DNA of 64,000 nt from Strigops habroptila (taxonomy: Eukaryota > Chordata > Aves > Psittaciformes > Psittacidae). Of this stretch, positions 35,701 to 50,273 are shown piece after piece (the stretch's first letter is position 1; the number at the start of each line of letters is the position of its first letter). The stretch is from NCBI RefSeq assembly GCF_004027225.2, contig NC_044289.2, positions 7,181,761 through 7,245,760 on the forward strand, read 5' to 3'. The notes under the pieces are model-generated. The model was not told the origin of the DNA and made no database searches. It was given only the letters and a program-made list of their open reading frames with translations. The translations under genes and the position numbers were made by a program.

Positions 35701-38700
35701 GGAGAAAGATCTTTTCCAGTGATTGTAGAGGTGTTAAAATCAAACGGCTCCAGGATTTTGCTTCAGTAGGTCCTAGAAAAGAAGGGAACCAAGTTTTCAT
35801 GGTTCTTCTTTGAATTTTTTGCCTTTCTTGACTACTCTGTAGTTATCTCCTTATCCCTGTAGTGCAGAAATATCTTCATGAACCATTAATTTCATAAAAC
35901 ATTTATTTTATCCCCTGGGTGAGAAGGAAACAGAATGTGAAGAAAGGGAAGCAATAAGTCTAGTACAAGAGCCTGTATGTGCCTTTCATGATCTGTGGCG
36001 TGCTGCTATATGAGTGCTGATATAATAACTGCTGGTCTTTGACATGAGCTGTGTGATGTCATGACATGAGCTTTGACATGAAATACACCATCAATATTAG
36101 ACTGGGAACAGTTGTGCTTTCCAAATAGAACATATCCCATTGGAACCACAGCTTATGATGGAGCTTATGACATCAAAGGCAATCAAAAGCATGGGGAAGG
36201 TGCGGTAAGCTGGATAATTCTTCAGTTAGGCTAGAGAGGCCTGTTGCTTTGTGCCTCTCCTGCAGTTCCTCTTAAATGAGCTTGCTTGAACCCTTATGGA
36301 GAAGGCTGATAATCAAATAGGGCTGATCTCTAGCTGATCAATCTATCAAATAATGTCATTAGGACATCAAAACTCTGCATGCATTTTAGCTTTTTCCTTT
36401 ATTGTGAAATAGCAGTTGGAATGAGATATTGAGAAAAACAGGTCTCTTTAGAAAAAAATTTAGCATGAAATATTCACCATCAATGACACAGGCCTTCCTC
36501 TCTTAAATTACCAGTGTCCTGAAGGCCAGATCCTGCACACCCACCTGGCAGTTCTGCTGATCTCCTCATGCTAACACTGTTCTCAAGCATTCATTACTTC
36601 TTTGTAGCAGTAGTCAGAAAGTCCTTCTGCATTTTCTATTTTAAAGAGAGTCATGTAACTCAGGAAACAGTGTAGGTTGTTTTGTCTGCAGAGAGGGCAG
36701 TATCTTTCCAGGCTTTCTTCCTTTAATTATGTTGGAGAAAAAAAATTCCAATCAAGTGCATTATGGCAAACCTTTAAGAGACAGCACATCAGAGATGGGC
36801 GTAGTGTGAGTACACTGGAGTCAGCTTGGATGACCATTTCTTGTTGTTCAGCAATAAAATCTTGAACCTCATGCCTGGTTTTTTTTGCTTTGTAGGAGCA
36901 CCCCAAAGAGAATATCTATTGTAAAAAAGTCACACCTTTTCTAACAAGAATACTAGAAGTAGAAGCAGGAATCTGGAATTATGGCAACATGTTATAAACA
37001 AGAGCAGCCAGGAGACAACCAATGCACAAATCTTTGCTTCCTGAAAAAAATGACATGAAAGGTAAAATTGGTATAAACGAATAAAAGCTGCATTGAAAGA
37101 AAATACTGATGGGTGTAAGAAATGCTGATGCTCTGAAGATGTCTTTGCTCTCGTTTATTCTCCATGATCACTTCCTTCAAAATACTTGGCCATCAACTGC
37201 AGGAAGTTTAGTTTTATTCTGAGAAAGTGGTTGTAAAAGCTTGCATTTTGTCAGCCAAATTCAGAAGAGTCTTTAAGGGAATGGGCCTCCTGTACTGCTG
37301 TAGTGTCTTCAAGGTGGTCCCACTCCCGCTGTTGAACAAGAACTACCTTGTTTAACAAGATTCTTTGGCAATATGATGGAGAGGCCCCTGACAACCAGGT
37401 ACAAAAGCACTGACGATAATTTTTCCATAGAGGATTTTTTTTTATCATTAGGCAAAATCCCAACGATTCCTTCATTAATAATTCACCCCATTCAGATTAG
37501 GTGACATTCTCAATTTTTTCTTTTACTCTTGTTGAAGGTTATTTGGAAGTCTGTAGTTGGCCAGTGTAATCAGTCAGGACTTGAAGCATTTGCTTATACA
37601 GAATAGAGAAAAAACCTGCCAGTATCTTACAGTATGGTGTCAAGAAAGCCTTTTGTGTTTTGTTTTAATAAGAAGCTTCTCTAATTGTCATTTAATGTAT
37701 ATAGGTGCATTCAATGATTATCTTTTTCGACTTGAGTGACCCTTCCCATGGTAATATCTAACTGTTTAAACCTGAGGTTTTTGTCAGATTTGAATTCATG
37801 ATTATAATTTTCCTCCCTTGAAAGGAAGCAAATATTAAAAAGTATATATAGACTTTAGTTATTATGTCAATATTCCCACTTCCTCTTGAGTATTAAACTG
37901 TACTATTTCTAACGTCTGGACTGGGAATATGGTTAATTACAGGTTCTGATGCAGAAGATAGCAAATCAAGGCAGGGTAATAGTAATTTTTCATTTGAATC
38001 ACAGACAAATTGGCTGTTTTGCAGTACTTGTCTATGGCAATTACGTGTTGTTTTGCTTCCTGATGCTTGATTTCCTTCCACAGTTTATTAGCATGAATGT
38101 CAGGGAAATGCTAACATATTGTTTTTCTATAAACACTTCCGGCCAGGTGGAGAAGGCAGCCCTGTCTGAACTGCTGATTAGATCTGTTCAAAGTCAGGCA
38201 CTCCTGTAGGATAGTGCTTTTGCTGAGTGCTTCTGATCTTACACATGCTGCGGCACAGCAAGCTGCTTGTAAGCATTAAACTGATAGTGGTGGCCATCTG
38301 TGAACGGCGTGATATGTGAGGATCTGGGGAAAAGATGTGCAAACTCTCTGCAGATGTAATGCATAACAAAAGCTAGATCATGTTCTCTGGCTTGCACAAG
38401 TCATCCCACTGAGCTTAAACTGCAGGTTTTTGCTCTGCCATGTAGCAGTACCGAGCTACTTGAAATGCTTTGCACAGGACGTTGAGCTCTTCAGAAATGC
38501 TGAGTTAGATCTGCAATGACACTTTGGCTGTATTTGCTCAGGGGTCACACACCAGTCCACATTTTGTGGTGCTTATAGTTAAAATCCTGTACTCTTCCAG
38601 AACTCAATGTTCCCAGCAATCTGAAGGCCACAGCATGCTTTTAAAATAAAAAAGAAATAAGTGTTGTTTCCCAATTTATCACATAGAATAGTTGTATTTT

Positions 38701-41700
38701 TTAGCTCTACAAAATAAGGTGATAAAAATTGAAATAGCAGTTAGAGTAAGTTGACAGAGAGTCTAGAAGAGAATCATTGAGATTTAAGCTTCCCACAAGA
38801 AGTAGGTAGTGTTAATCTTCCTAAGTAAATTTTAGATTGCTTTGTGCCAGTTTGGTTTAAAATGCTCATGGCAAATCTGTGGATCTCGTTTATTTTTCAC
38901 ATTTTAATTCAAACTAGCTAAAGACAGGCAGCAGAACAGGGAGTGCTTAAATTCTTACTAAAAGAACATAAACAAATAACAAATGCAAAGACCAAACATG
39001 ACTGCAAAAAACAATTATTTCCAGATTTTCTATGAGTGGTCAGTGGCTGATTCAATATGTGCCTTCATAAGGAAAATGAATGTATGGCTTGTACATATAT
39101 ATGTATAAATGCAGAGATAGGTATTTTAATACAAGAGAAAAAATCTTTACATGACATATCAGCTCCTAGTGACACTACGCAATAAATGATCAGAGGTGGT
39201 AGACATCTAATCTAAACAAGTTTAATGTTATTTGAGATGAGAAGAAAAAACGATGAATTGAAACTCTGAGAACATCATATTTTTCTAATTGGTGAACTCA
39301 TTGTCAAAAAGAATATTCAGTAACTTATCTGTGCACCATCTAATTTTATTTCAACAGATTCTGTAACTAATTATGTGTAAAAATTTTGGGGAAAAAAGAA
39401 AAAGGAACACTATTTCTTTTCTCTTCATAGAGAATCACTGCCTTATTGCTTTTTTTCCCAATGTCTATCGTTTCTTCTAACTTTTGATTTAAAATTTAGT
39501 TTTTCATAATTATTATCTTTAACAGAATTTATGACGTATCTGGTTTATAAATTTAAGATACTTTTTTTGACAACAAAAAATATTTGCATTTTAGGCAATA
39601 ACAATGTGATAGAATTATCAAATTGCATGCTAGGTCATCTGTTAATGAGAATAAATGATATGGATCTGTAGTGGAAACAATATTGCATTGTTATTACACC
39701 CACAAATCAAATCATATATGCTCTCAGATGTATATGCCTCTATATAATTTCAGTTTCAACATAGCTTGCCTGGTCAAATAAAAAAATCCCATGTTTTCTG
39801 ATCTAAATCCAATTAGCAGGACAGAAAAATAACTCATTATTTAAAGACTTTTACTATTGAAATATACTCCTGTTACAAATTCTCACTGCTCTTTTTTCTG
39901 CTTCATCTAGTCTAATTTTAGTCAATGAGAACTTCTTTGATACCATAAATAATTCAATGTGATGTTTTAGTGACTAATTGCATTTACCTGATTTGACTTA
40001 AAATGTTGACTACTGTACTCTCCACTGTATATCAGCCTGTATGAAGTGTCTCAGAATTACTCCTGCACCTGAACCTGCTACTTTGGGTGCAAATTACTAT
40101 CAGCACATGAACTTTAGCCTCACAGTCGTCTGTTTATTTATAGAAATGGCAGGTTTATGCCAGTTGTGTACATGGATTATTGATTTTCTTTCTGCTTAGC
40201 CCTCATTCTGTGAAGTTCCCATTTTCTACGCATTGCAAAAAGAGTAGTGTCAAATAGTACTTAGGAAATCAGGTGAATTATTTGTCTGTTCAGCTGTTAA
40301 TCATTTGAGTAACAATAGCCATCACTACAGAGAAAAGGGTAATTGCGATGACTGCATTTGATGCAGAAGGTTGTATACACCGACATGGCCAGCAAAGAGA
40401 CAGAGAGTAGCAATCAAATGACCATAAGAGCATCTTGTAGTCAGCTTTTGTTTGTGACTGCCTGCTGCGATAGATGTTACAGGGAGCAGTGTGGTGTCCC
40501 TTGATAGAGGAAGGTTGATTTCAGAGAATTTTAGATGATTCTGCTTAAAAAAAAAGTTTTAACACTGCTTTGGTGTCTGCTGATGGGCACTCTTCCTGTC
40601 TTTGCTTTTCCCCTTCCCTGGAACCTAGTTGTCAGGTCATTGCGTAATGCAGAGTGAGTGTTCTCCCTTGTTTTGTGCTTTTAAGTAGCACCTATTTTAT
40701 GATTTTGGTATTGAGGCAGTCACTTCTGTCTTTCAGAAGAAACAGGCTATGCTTACAGATATCTGGTTAAAATGGGAAGAGCTTTGGACTCTGTGCCAAG
40801 ACAAATTTATGTGGTATGCTCTGACTCCTGAATGAAATATGCCAGGACCCTACTAGTCAGCGAAAAGCTTTTTTTGAAAATCCCTCCCCGTCCCCAATAA
40901 TTAGTAAATTCATTTATTAACATATGCACTATCTGTTTGGGTATTCAAAAACTTGTGCCAGGCATACCCAAATTTTCTTCTTGGTATTTTACTTCATGCA
41001 ATTTACATAGGCCATCACCATAAATTAAATTCCACCTTGATTTACTTTGCCCATGATCTCTTAGAAAAACTGGATGATTAATACTCTTTAAACTTGTTTA
41101 AGCATTTGACTTTCTATGCAAATGGATTTCATTACTGGAATTGTATTAGATTTGTGACAGATGGTTTCTCAAATGAGGGATATGAATGTGGTTAATGGTG
41201 CCTGTGATAGCTGTTGTGGAATACATGATCACAGCCACTGATTTACACATTCTTGACCCAGAAGGAAATGAAAACTTGTATGGTCACATAGGCAAAAACT
41301 AAGGCCACCCACCTCATATCTGGCTGCAAGTGTGGTAGTATATTAACAGTTTAGGAGCTTCTCTATATGTTACAGAATAACTTTTGCATTATATAATATG
41401 CCTTTCTGATTAAATAGATGGCCTAGTACCTAAATATAAAAATATAATGCAGTACACTTTGTTACGAGAGTAGCGCATTGTTTGGTTTAACTTTTTAACA
41501 TCAACTGCATATGTAAATAAATTAATTGCTTTCATACATATGAAGATAATTTTACTGCATGCCTCATGTTCAATCCTGCTTCCTGATTGGTTTTACTAGA
41601 AGTTTTGAATTCTCAAGTCTACCTAAATTGTTTTCATGCAGAGAATTTGAAAATATTATCTTTATTTACTGTCATAAACCACTTCAGAACTATAAATGAT

Positions 41701-44700
41701 GAGTCCTTGATTTAGAGCACTTTTCCAAGTACGTGCTGTACGATTTTAAGATAACTAAATGCAAAATCGTTTTACAGGTACCGTGTAGTTGACTGCAATG
41801 AAGAGGCAGGCAGTGAAAGGCTACAAGGACTGATCTGGTGTTTTGCTAAAATGCGGAGTAATTTCTGCCTCATCTTGAGAGACAAGTGTTATGTGAAGAG
41901 GTGCTTTGTTCTTAAAAGCTCACAAAAAGAGTAGCATGAAGGCTTTGTGAAGCAAGACAGCAAAAATGATACAGACAAAAATCTGTATTAACTGTTGATT
42001 TAACAGGTATTGTTTCTTGTCTGTTGATAGGCACCAAAGGTATCAGATCCTCAGATCTTGCCTTCTCCTGTGTCTTGAATGTCACTACATGCCTCCAGTA
42101 GCTGTTTTGCACAACTGTTCAGAATATAATTCCCCAGCTTTTGCTTGTCTCTTGCTTTTTCCTAATATTTTCTTAAAGGCCTTGGTCATGGTGGTGAGGA
42201 ACAGCTGAATTGCAATGACTCATGGAATTTTCTCACTGCATGCTGGGACTCCTGCCTCCTTGCAGTGCTGGAACTCCAGGTCTTCCAGTGTTTGATCAAT
42301 CTCAGAACCAGGTTTTCTCTATGATCTCAGAGCAATGGCATAACGGAAAGGGATAGAGATACTTCACTCTGACTTTGTCCATCTTTTGAAGATTTTTTAT
42401 AAGGATAACTTGTAAAGTTTTCATGATTTCATTTTTATTTTGGGAAGGTCAAGGTCTACAATGTTGAATGGAAAATCACTGTCTTTAACTGAATTTGAGG
42501 TAAAAAGAATCTTTAGATCCCAAAGCAAGTTATTTCAAAAAATCATGCTCCTTCTCTGTTTGTCCTTGAATATAAATTTTTTCATGGCTGCTTATCTTGA
42601 AAAAACTAGTAATTAGGTAAAAACATTTAGAGCACAATGTTTTAACAGTCCCCATTAGCTCTCCCTCTGTCGCTGAAGAAGAAAGTTGATCCTGGCATAG
42701 GTATGGTGAATCCGTGTCCTCATTCTAGAGAGTGTGTAAGAGAGAATCATGTTCTTCAGCAACTCTTTGCAGAGCAACTGTTTTCCTACAACATTAGCCT
42801 TTAGGAATACTCACCACCATGAGGTAAGATATTATAATGAGAAGAATTAAATACACTTAGAGACGAAGTGCTGAGATGACCCTCACAGCTGAATGCTAAT
42901 GGCAGAGACGTAATCTGTTTCTTAATGCACTTATTCTGAATTGCAATTGAATGCTTTTCTGATGCAGCTTTCGGTCATACACAGAAAATCGCAAAACTGC
43001 GTGAAGATGTGATATGGACCCCTAATATTAATAGGCCTTCACTGCTTATTCCATCACATGAAATAGCTGCTTAGAGTGATTCTCCAGGCCGCACCTTTTC
43101 ACTGCTTTGATTATCAACTCACTCAGTATAATGGCCCCTTTGGTTTGCTTGATTCAGCAGCATAGTTTTTGAAAATGAAGAGCATTGCAATTGCTACCCA
43201 ACTTCTTGTAAAAAATGGTCTTGTGTTGAGTGAGCAAATCTGAAAGGGAACACGTGTAATATCAGGTGCATATGGATGGTCTGCAGTTTTTCTGCCTCAC
43301 CTACAGTTTTTTTATACCTGTGCAAAAATGCATGTCTGAAAAATGTTCATTGCCATATCTGCAGGTTTACCTCTGCTTCCGTGTTAATTCAATGTAAGTT
43401 AGTGAATTTGAATAGCTAGAAGTGTTTCTGAAGTGTATAGGTGTTCATTTTTAAAAAAGCAAGTCTTCATCCTGTTTAAATTAATATTTATTGTTACCGC
43501 AATTAATACATGTTTATAATATTTATATGTTAGTACAGAGTAGTGTCAAGTCCATCGTGTTCGTCTTCTGGGTTTGTAGTTGAGTTGCAGCTTGCTCCCA
43601 GTGTGTGGTCTTACAACTGTAGTGATTATATCAGTAATGTATTGAAAGTGTTGTGCTTTTTATTGTACCCATTACAGTGGATGAGGACTGCTCTCTCCTT
43701 TTTTTATTTCTGTTTGTTTCTGTTCTTGACTCAATAATAGATATCGAACAAGCCAAAATTGTACCACTTAGGCTTCAAAGTGAATACTGACTCTTAGTTA
43801 TTAAAGGAGACAGTCTGAGAAGTAAATTCATGTATTTATGGATTCTTTAAGAAAATAACCAAGCACTTCTGCTTTTTTTGTAATCATGAAAGGACTAGCT
43901 GTGTGGTTTTCATATGCAAAGAAATATGTAAAACAAGACACAAAGACCTTGGAAATTCATAAATGTTAGGGTAGATAATGATAACTCTGCCGTTATGACT
44001 AATCATGCCAGCAAAATAGCAGATATTAAACAGATTTCCATCCCAGAAAAAGGAAGCGTTCTCTTCTTGTGCACAGTCATTTAAAAAGGTAAGAATAAAG
44101 ATTAGATCTATTTTGTCACTAGTGCTTTCAGAATAATGGGATTATTACATAAATTTGACGTAACACTTAAATGTCCAGGTTCAAGACTTCCTAATTAAGT
44201 ACATGCATCTGGACTTCTGCCCCATTGACCAATGCATCACTGCAAAACCATTAAATTTACTGCATTCCAGTTTTTATCATTTCTGAGATATTTCCAATGC
44301 ACCTGTGATATATCGGCTTCCCCATATCCGGCAGCTTATGGCTATTCTGCATAGCGCTGAAGCAGTGAGTGTTATGGAAATATGCCTTTTGCTCAAATCA
44401 GCACTGGTGTCAGCAGTAAGGTCCTGTGTTGGTACCTTAATCAGTGATTTTAGGTTGACTCTAAGAAGCATGTTATGATTGTGATAAATAATCATAATCT
44501 TGTGCTACGATTTAAATTACTTATGAAATATATAATGGTGACTTTAAGTTGGTGGATGGTTATGAAAATAGATTTGGAGCAAGCTTCCCTATGCCTATTT
44601 CTGGAAAAAAATTTAAAATATTAATTTTAAGCAAGAAGAATAAAAAAATTGCATGTTTCCCAAGTCGATTTAAACCGACAAAAGCATTGTTTTACTCTTT

Positions 44701-47700
44701 GAAATGAATCTGATGGAGCTTATTTTCATTCATCAGAGGAAAGCCTGACTTGAGTTGTGATTCTTTTATGTGGCAGCCTAGGGAAGAACACAATGAAATG
44801 TGCAGCTCTGATGCTGTGCTACTCAGTTGTATTGAGCTTCCCCAGTGCAAATGGGCTTCTTGTGTAGCTCTGGCCATAAGAATCTGCTTTATCTTCCTTC
44901 CTCAATGACTTTGTCCACTTAGTGTACATTATTGATTGAATCACTTAAAAACAAGGCTCTGTTTTAACCTTTTAAGTTTTAACTTTCAAAAATGAACAGA
45001 ACAGCATCATTTGAATGTTCTTCAGAGATATATATGGATATAGATTCTTTTTATTATTCTTTATAAGTGTTTTTTGAAAGCTATGCTTTCTTCCTTCCTC
45101 CTGGAAACCTGTTGAACATTGTGTTATAGTTGTGATAAAAACCTAAGTCCATACCAGAACCCAGAGCACTCCTGAGGAGGGAATACCACTGAGCCCTGTT
45201 GTGACTTGGTAGCAACATTTGCAGTGATATCTGGAGCTGACTTTCAGATTGCTAATACAAGCTATGTAAGCCCCTGCTCTGCAGCCTGTAGCCCACTGAA
45301 TGTTGTCCACATTTCTATATCTTATTCAGAAGGGATCATCAATTGGTCTGAGTGCCGCTTACCTCTGCTCTTGGATGGTGGAGAGAGGAAGGAAAAAGCT
45401 CTTCTGGAACTGTTGCATCTGCTGTAACCATGCAGTGCCCAGGCTACCATATTTCTCTCATACTGTCTTGGAGGTCTGGAACATGGATTGGGATGTGTTG
45501 CCCAGCACATGGGCTTCCAGTGTACTTTTTGAAGCCATATTCCTTTGTGAGTGAACTTTAAAATCACTGTCATGTTTTAGGTATAGATACCAAAAAAGTA
45601 GCTAACTCTTGTCCCACTCCAACTTCAACAAATAGAAGCAACCTTATACCTGTGAAGAGGTAATGAAGTATTTGTACTAATGGCCTTACTGATGACCATG
45701 GTTGACTTCAGAATTCTCTGCTGAATTTTGCTATTTATCCATCAGGGCAAATGCTTTCAATCATAAAATATTTAGACACTAATTGACGGGAAAATTGCCT
45801 GCATTGTGCAGAATATTTTACAAAAGATGCAAATCTGGCTGCAATTTGCAGATTTATAGTGTTGAATTGACTCAGCAGGATAAAACATGCTACTGGAAAT
45901 TCAAATATTTTTCTGAATATAGGAGGATTTTCTTACAAGTCTTGAGCAAATGGTAATCCCACAGTGTTCATGAACTGCCTAATTTTCTTGCAGAAATATG
46001 AATCAATAAATCTATATAAATGACACCTTTCTATGAAAAGGATATTAGCTCGGTCTGCCTTTTCTCATATTATCTAGGGGAAATTGCAGATATCTTGTTC
46101 AGCCCAGCACGCTTACCAAGGAAGATACGTTTTTTCCTATAAACAGATTGTATATTAGCTTAATAGTAAAAACTCAAAGGCTTCACTTTTCAGTGCAATT
46201 ACAAACAGGGAAGATTCTCAGCAGATAGAAATGTTGCTCTTGGGTACCAGCATCCGTTAAGGACTGCTTCCCTGTACTAGTGTGTGTTGCTGTGATATCT
46301 TTCTTCTGCTCTATGTACATGTGTACAGGGTGTGCTGCTGGGAAAATTATAATCTTTGGGGGGGGCTTCTGCTGATGCCTCAGTCTTCTTGTTTCTCTTT
46401 GAGTCCCGACTTGAGCCTCAGCCCTGTCCCTGAGGACTGAGGATGTCTGAATGCCAGAACCAGGACTCCCCTCCTAGTGATGTCTTAAGATCAGTTCCAC
46501 AGAAAGTGATTGCAGTGGTGTTTACTTAGAGTACAGCCCTGCAAAATTAGATGATTTTTGAGCTCTGTTACACTTTATTTATTTCTAGTTTTGTGATCCA
46601 GATGATCATGACTGTAATTTGACGTGGCATAGTGCTCTGAGAGAAGCAAACATGATTCACAGTGATATCTTCAGATTGTTTTATTCAACAGATATATGTT
46701 TTGCTTAAAGGCAAAGCATAGTATGAATCTGTGACAACTAAAATCACTTTTAAAAATATAAATAAGTAGAACATTAGGTGCAATTAAAGCTAAATACACA
46801 ATAACCTGAGGCAGAATATCATAGCAAAATATGATCCAGAATATAAAGTTACAGAACACTAAAAACAGGTAGAGATTTCTTTACAAGTAGTTACAGTCGA
46901 GTGAATAATGTGGGCCAGTTGTGTGTTTTTCTATGCTGATTTGTTTCGGTTCATCTTAATGCAACACAGCAAGTGATTCAGAATAAGACAGGCTAAGCTA
47001 ACAGAACAGATATGGGTACAACCAATATGCAGATAATGTTGAAAGCACTCGGATTTGCCATTTGCTGGGGTTTTCTCTGGTGTGTATCTGAAATTTGGGA
47101 GAATTTTATAGCTGCCTGTTCTGCCACATGCTACAGAGGGACCTTGTGCTATGAATAATGTGTGAATGCAGACCTTCTAGGCAGAGTAATGGGAAGTCCC
47201 TGGTCTGGAGTTCCTAAACTGACAGAGAGGAGACCCACAAATGACAACAAACTAGAAATTGCACTCAAATGGAAAAAAACCCCATAACAAGCTGTTAGTC
47301 AAATGAGATCCTTTGGGTGTTAGAAAGCATTAGACAACCCTGAAGACTTCAGGTTACTGCCCCTCCTAAAAGTGAGATACCAGAAAGCTGCTAAGTAACT
47401 TCAGAAAAGCTGAGAGTTTTCTTAGCCTGGCATTATCTGTGGTACTGCCTATAATTTGTATTATATACAAATCACATCAGCCTGTGCTCAGTTGCAACAG
47501 ATTATGCTATTTGAAGGCCACTTGCATGGTTTATTCCTATAAAAAACAGAAGCAAAGACTAAATTACTGCATGCTTTATATGCCACCAATTTGCACACAG
47601 GCTTTGAAAATGATTGCAACAGCATGTTGCTTTCTTCTTCCCAGTACAGGAGTGTCCATCATCTCCGTGTAAAGCTCTTGAAGTAAAAAGAGACTAACAG

Positions 47701-47914
47701 GTGATATATATTTCTCAATGCACATATCTGCCATATATATCTTATTTCTTCCACAAACCTAACTTAAACAAATGGATACCTTCCTGTAGCTTTTACACAA
47801 AGCTAAATTAGAATGATTTTCCTTTTCCCTATTCCTTATGGTCAGGTCTGTTTAGTCTTCAAAGTTTCCTAGGGATGGGTCTCATTTATGAAAATTTATC
47901 AAAAGGACTTTTCT
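32791..47914. other. Long intergenic interval upstream of the MC3R 3' end, no gene seen
   Basis: About 15 kb of AT-rich unique sequence with no recognisable exon, repeat family or RNA gene. Small local repeats include a 14-bp direct repeat (CCAATAAATGGGTT) at 33146-33159 and 33189-33202, and repeated GACATGA units at 36040-36081. It may hold distal control elements, but nothing here proves one. Confidence 0.45.
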
Positions 47915-48710
47915 GTGACTTCATTTTATTAACATATCAAATACAGCATGTATCAGTGGTTCCAGTTTAAAAAAATAAATCTAAAGTTGAGGATGTGATC
48001 CTCCTGAGTCACAATAAATTATGTAAATGCCCTCTTCATAAGAGGCACATCTATCAGGCAGCTGTTTCAGTCACACTATAACTGATACATTAGCTGGTCC
48101 TTTTCACTTAACTGATTTCTACTGAAAACATATTTCAGTAAAAGACGGAGGTTCATTTTCACATGTCAAAAATTTTACTCAGGTTGTTTTATAGCAAGCA
48201 AGATTTATGTCAAACTATTCTTTTAATAAAACGTGGAGGCAGGGTCGGATGTGTAAAGCAATGCTGTTACTTGCTGCTGTTTTGGTTTGTCCTGCGAGTG
48301 TAAAGCTTTCCACAGAGGTTACTAATGGAATCTTTTACAAACACTGACCTGTTGATAATAGCAGCGAGATAAAGCTACAGGTACAAATCAATGGCAGAGA
48401 GAATATTATTTCATTCTCTATAAGGTACTATTCACTTTCAGGCGAGTTTCTTAAGCTATTTTGTAAGCCACTTCAGATTGTCTTCTGTTATTTAAATAGT
48501 TTCAAATAACTTGGTCGAATCTGGCTTTCATTTCGAAAAGTATGAATCAATGTATTTAGTTGGGTTTTTTTGTTTTTATCCTTTGCTTTTCCTTCAGGCA
48601 ATGCTTTTAAGCCAGAAATATCTATGTATATAGATACATATCTAGATACATATGTATATTCATAAACCTATTGTGTGTATCCTCTCTCTTCTCAACACAG
48701 AGCTGGATGT
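47915..48710 (-). other. MC3R: Probable MC3R 3' UTR
   Basis: Minus-strand sequence after the MC3R stop. AATAAA on this strand at 47925-47930 would give a 3' UTR near 790 nt; the variant ATTAAA at 48222-48227 could give about 500 nt. An AT-rich, GATA/TATA-like degenerate simple repeat lies at about 48619-48660, close to the stop. The extent is inferred. Confidence 0.4.
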
Positions 48711-49685
48711 TTACAGCATGCACTGTCCCATACTCATGCCATAACAGCAACACACTATTTCTTTGAAAGTCTTTCTCATCTCCATGCTCCGGAAAGCATA
48801 AATGAGTGGATCAATTACTGAGTTGCACATTATCAAGACAAGATAGGTATTGAAATGTGAAGTGTAGCAAATACAGTATGGATTCATTGGGCAGGAAATT
48901 ATGAGAATGAGGTGAAGGAAGAAAGGTGCCCAGCAAACGATGAAGACACCAAGTAGGATAGTGATGGTGATGGCTCCCTTCATGCAGGTACGCTGGTAGG
49001 GCACACCGTCAACAGGGAGGGCTGCAATCCGCTTAACGTGCAGGCGTGCAAACAAGAACATGTGGACATAAAGGGAAGCCATGAGAAAGAGCATTGTAAA
49101 GAACATGGTGATGAGACAGATAATGACAGTTTTGCTTTCTGAGTAGGCAATGAAAATGATACCACAGATTATACAAGCAATCCAAATGACCACAATCAGA
49201 GTTAAAGCTTTCTTAACAGTCATGATGCTATGGTAACGGAGAGCATAGAAAATAGTTATGTACCTGTCAATGGCTATAACCAAGAGGCTGCAAATTGAGG
49301 CTACCAAAGAAATACAAATCATTGAGTCAAAAACATTGTCCATATGCTGAATAAAGTGGTCATCAATGATCAAATAGCCGTTGCTTAGGATTGCAATCAT
49401 GATAGTCTCCAAAGCATTTGACATGCTCACTAACATATCTGCAACAGCCAAGCTACAAAGGAAGAAATACATGGGAGAATGTAGGTTTCCATTCTTCAGC
49501 ACTGCAAGAATTACAAGGATGTTTTCCAGGAGGCTGATGATCCCTAAAGTCAAGAAGACCTCTGCTTTTATGAAGACCTGCTCACAAAATCCATCGCTAC
49601 TTCTGTTCAGCATTGAGTCATTGAATTCTTCAGTGACATTAAACAGCATAGGCTGAAATGAAAATGCAAAGTGTGTGGCATTCAT
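48711..49685 (-). CDS. MC3R: Melanocortin receptor 3 (complete, single exon)
   Basis: G-protein-coupled receptor for melanocortin peptides (alpha-, beta-, gamma-MSH and ACTH) that signals through Gs and cAMP; in mammals it acts in hypothalamic energy balance and growth. The 324-residue frame has no intron and ends in TAA. N-glycosylation sites occur at N2, N16, N22 and N27. Seven hydrophobic segments lie at about 38-63, 72-98, 113-139, 157-180, 187-212, 240-265 and 275-300. Acidic ligand-site residues E93, D116 and D120 are present, as are DRY at 140-142, DPLIY in TM7 and a C-terminal Cys cluster (CCCYG) suited to palmitoylation. It is assigned to MC3R by sequence and by its place next to FAM210B. 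The frame runs upstream to a GTG at 49709, then a stop at 49716-49718, so the ATG at 49685 is the start. Confidence 0.97.
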   Translation of the reverse strand: MNATHFAFSFQPMLFNVTEEFNDSMLNRSSDGFCEQVFIKAEVFLTLGIISLLENILVILAVLKNGNLHSPMYFFLCSLAVADMLVSMSNALETIMIAILSNGYLIIDDHFIQHMDNVFDSMICISLVASICSLLVIAIDRYITIFYALRYHSIMTVKKALTLIVVIWIACIICGIIFIAYSESKTVIICLITMFFTMLFLMASLYVHMFLFARLHVKRIAALPVDGVPYQRTCMKGAITITILLGVFIVCWAPFFLHLILIISCPMNPYCICYTSHFNTYLVLIMCNSVIDPLIYAFRSMEMRKTFKEIVCCCYGMSMGQCML

Positions 49686-50273
49686 TTTCAGCAAAGGAGT
49701 GGAATTCACAGGTGATTAAGGACTTAGAGCACAGGTTGAAAAAGGAAAAAGGGTGGAGAAAGAGAAAACGGAAAAGAAATCCTCAGCTGTTGCTGTGCAC
49801 ATGGGACGAAGTCACGCAGGAGTTTTCCTTAGTTGCTCATACTAGCAGAAACACAAAAATCTGCATTCACAATGAGTTTTGTGTCAGTCATAGGCCGCTC
49901 TTCTTTATAAGAAAGTAAGCTTCAAATCTTGCAGACATCAGTTTTCTCTGAAGGGAAAAATCAGAAGCACATTGCTGTTTCTAGCTCTTCTGATGATCAA
50001 AAGCAGGGGAGGTTTCTCATCTGGTATTGTCTGCTGGGACTAGTGCATATCTGTTGTCAGTAAGTTGCAGCTCAGTGAAATATCTCTTGCTTTTGCAGTG
50101 TCAAGAAAGGGACAGAGAACTAGGGGATTTATACGTGCATGAAAGCAAAAAACAACTCCTACTTAATCCTCAGTGCAGAGCATTGGCCATTAGAGAGCAA
50201 GCACCTTTCTGACTGACAGCTACAAGCACCAGGTAAAGCATCCCCACCGCTGGCTCCAACAGATACGAAAATA
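49686..50273 (-). promoter_or_regulatory. MC3R upstream region
   Basis: The MC3R 5' leader and proximal promoter should lie here. It is not GC-rich, has no obvious TATA box and no recognisable upstream exon. The promoter role is inferred from position only. Confidence 0.35.

Noticed and set aside
36038-36081. Repeated GACATGA units with TGATGTCA, resembling a cAMP response element
   Set aside because: The core has T in place of C in the CRE (TGACGTCA) and the repeats are imperfect and isolated; not enough to call a regulatory site.
49686-49709. Eight-residue extension of MC3R
   Set aside because: It starts at GTG with a stop just upstream; no ATG supports it.
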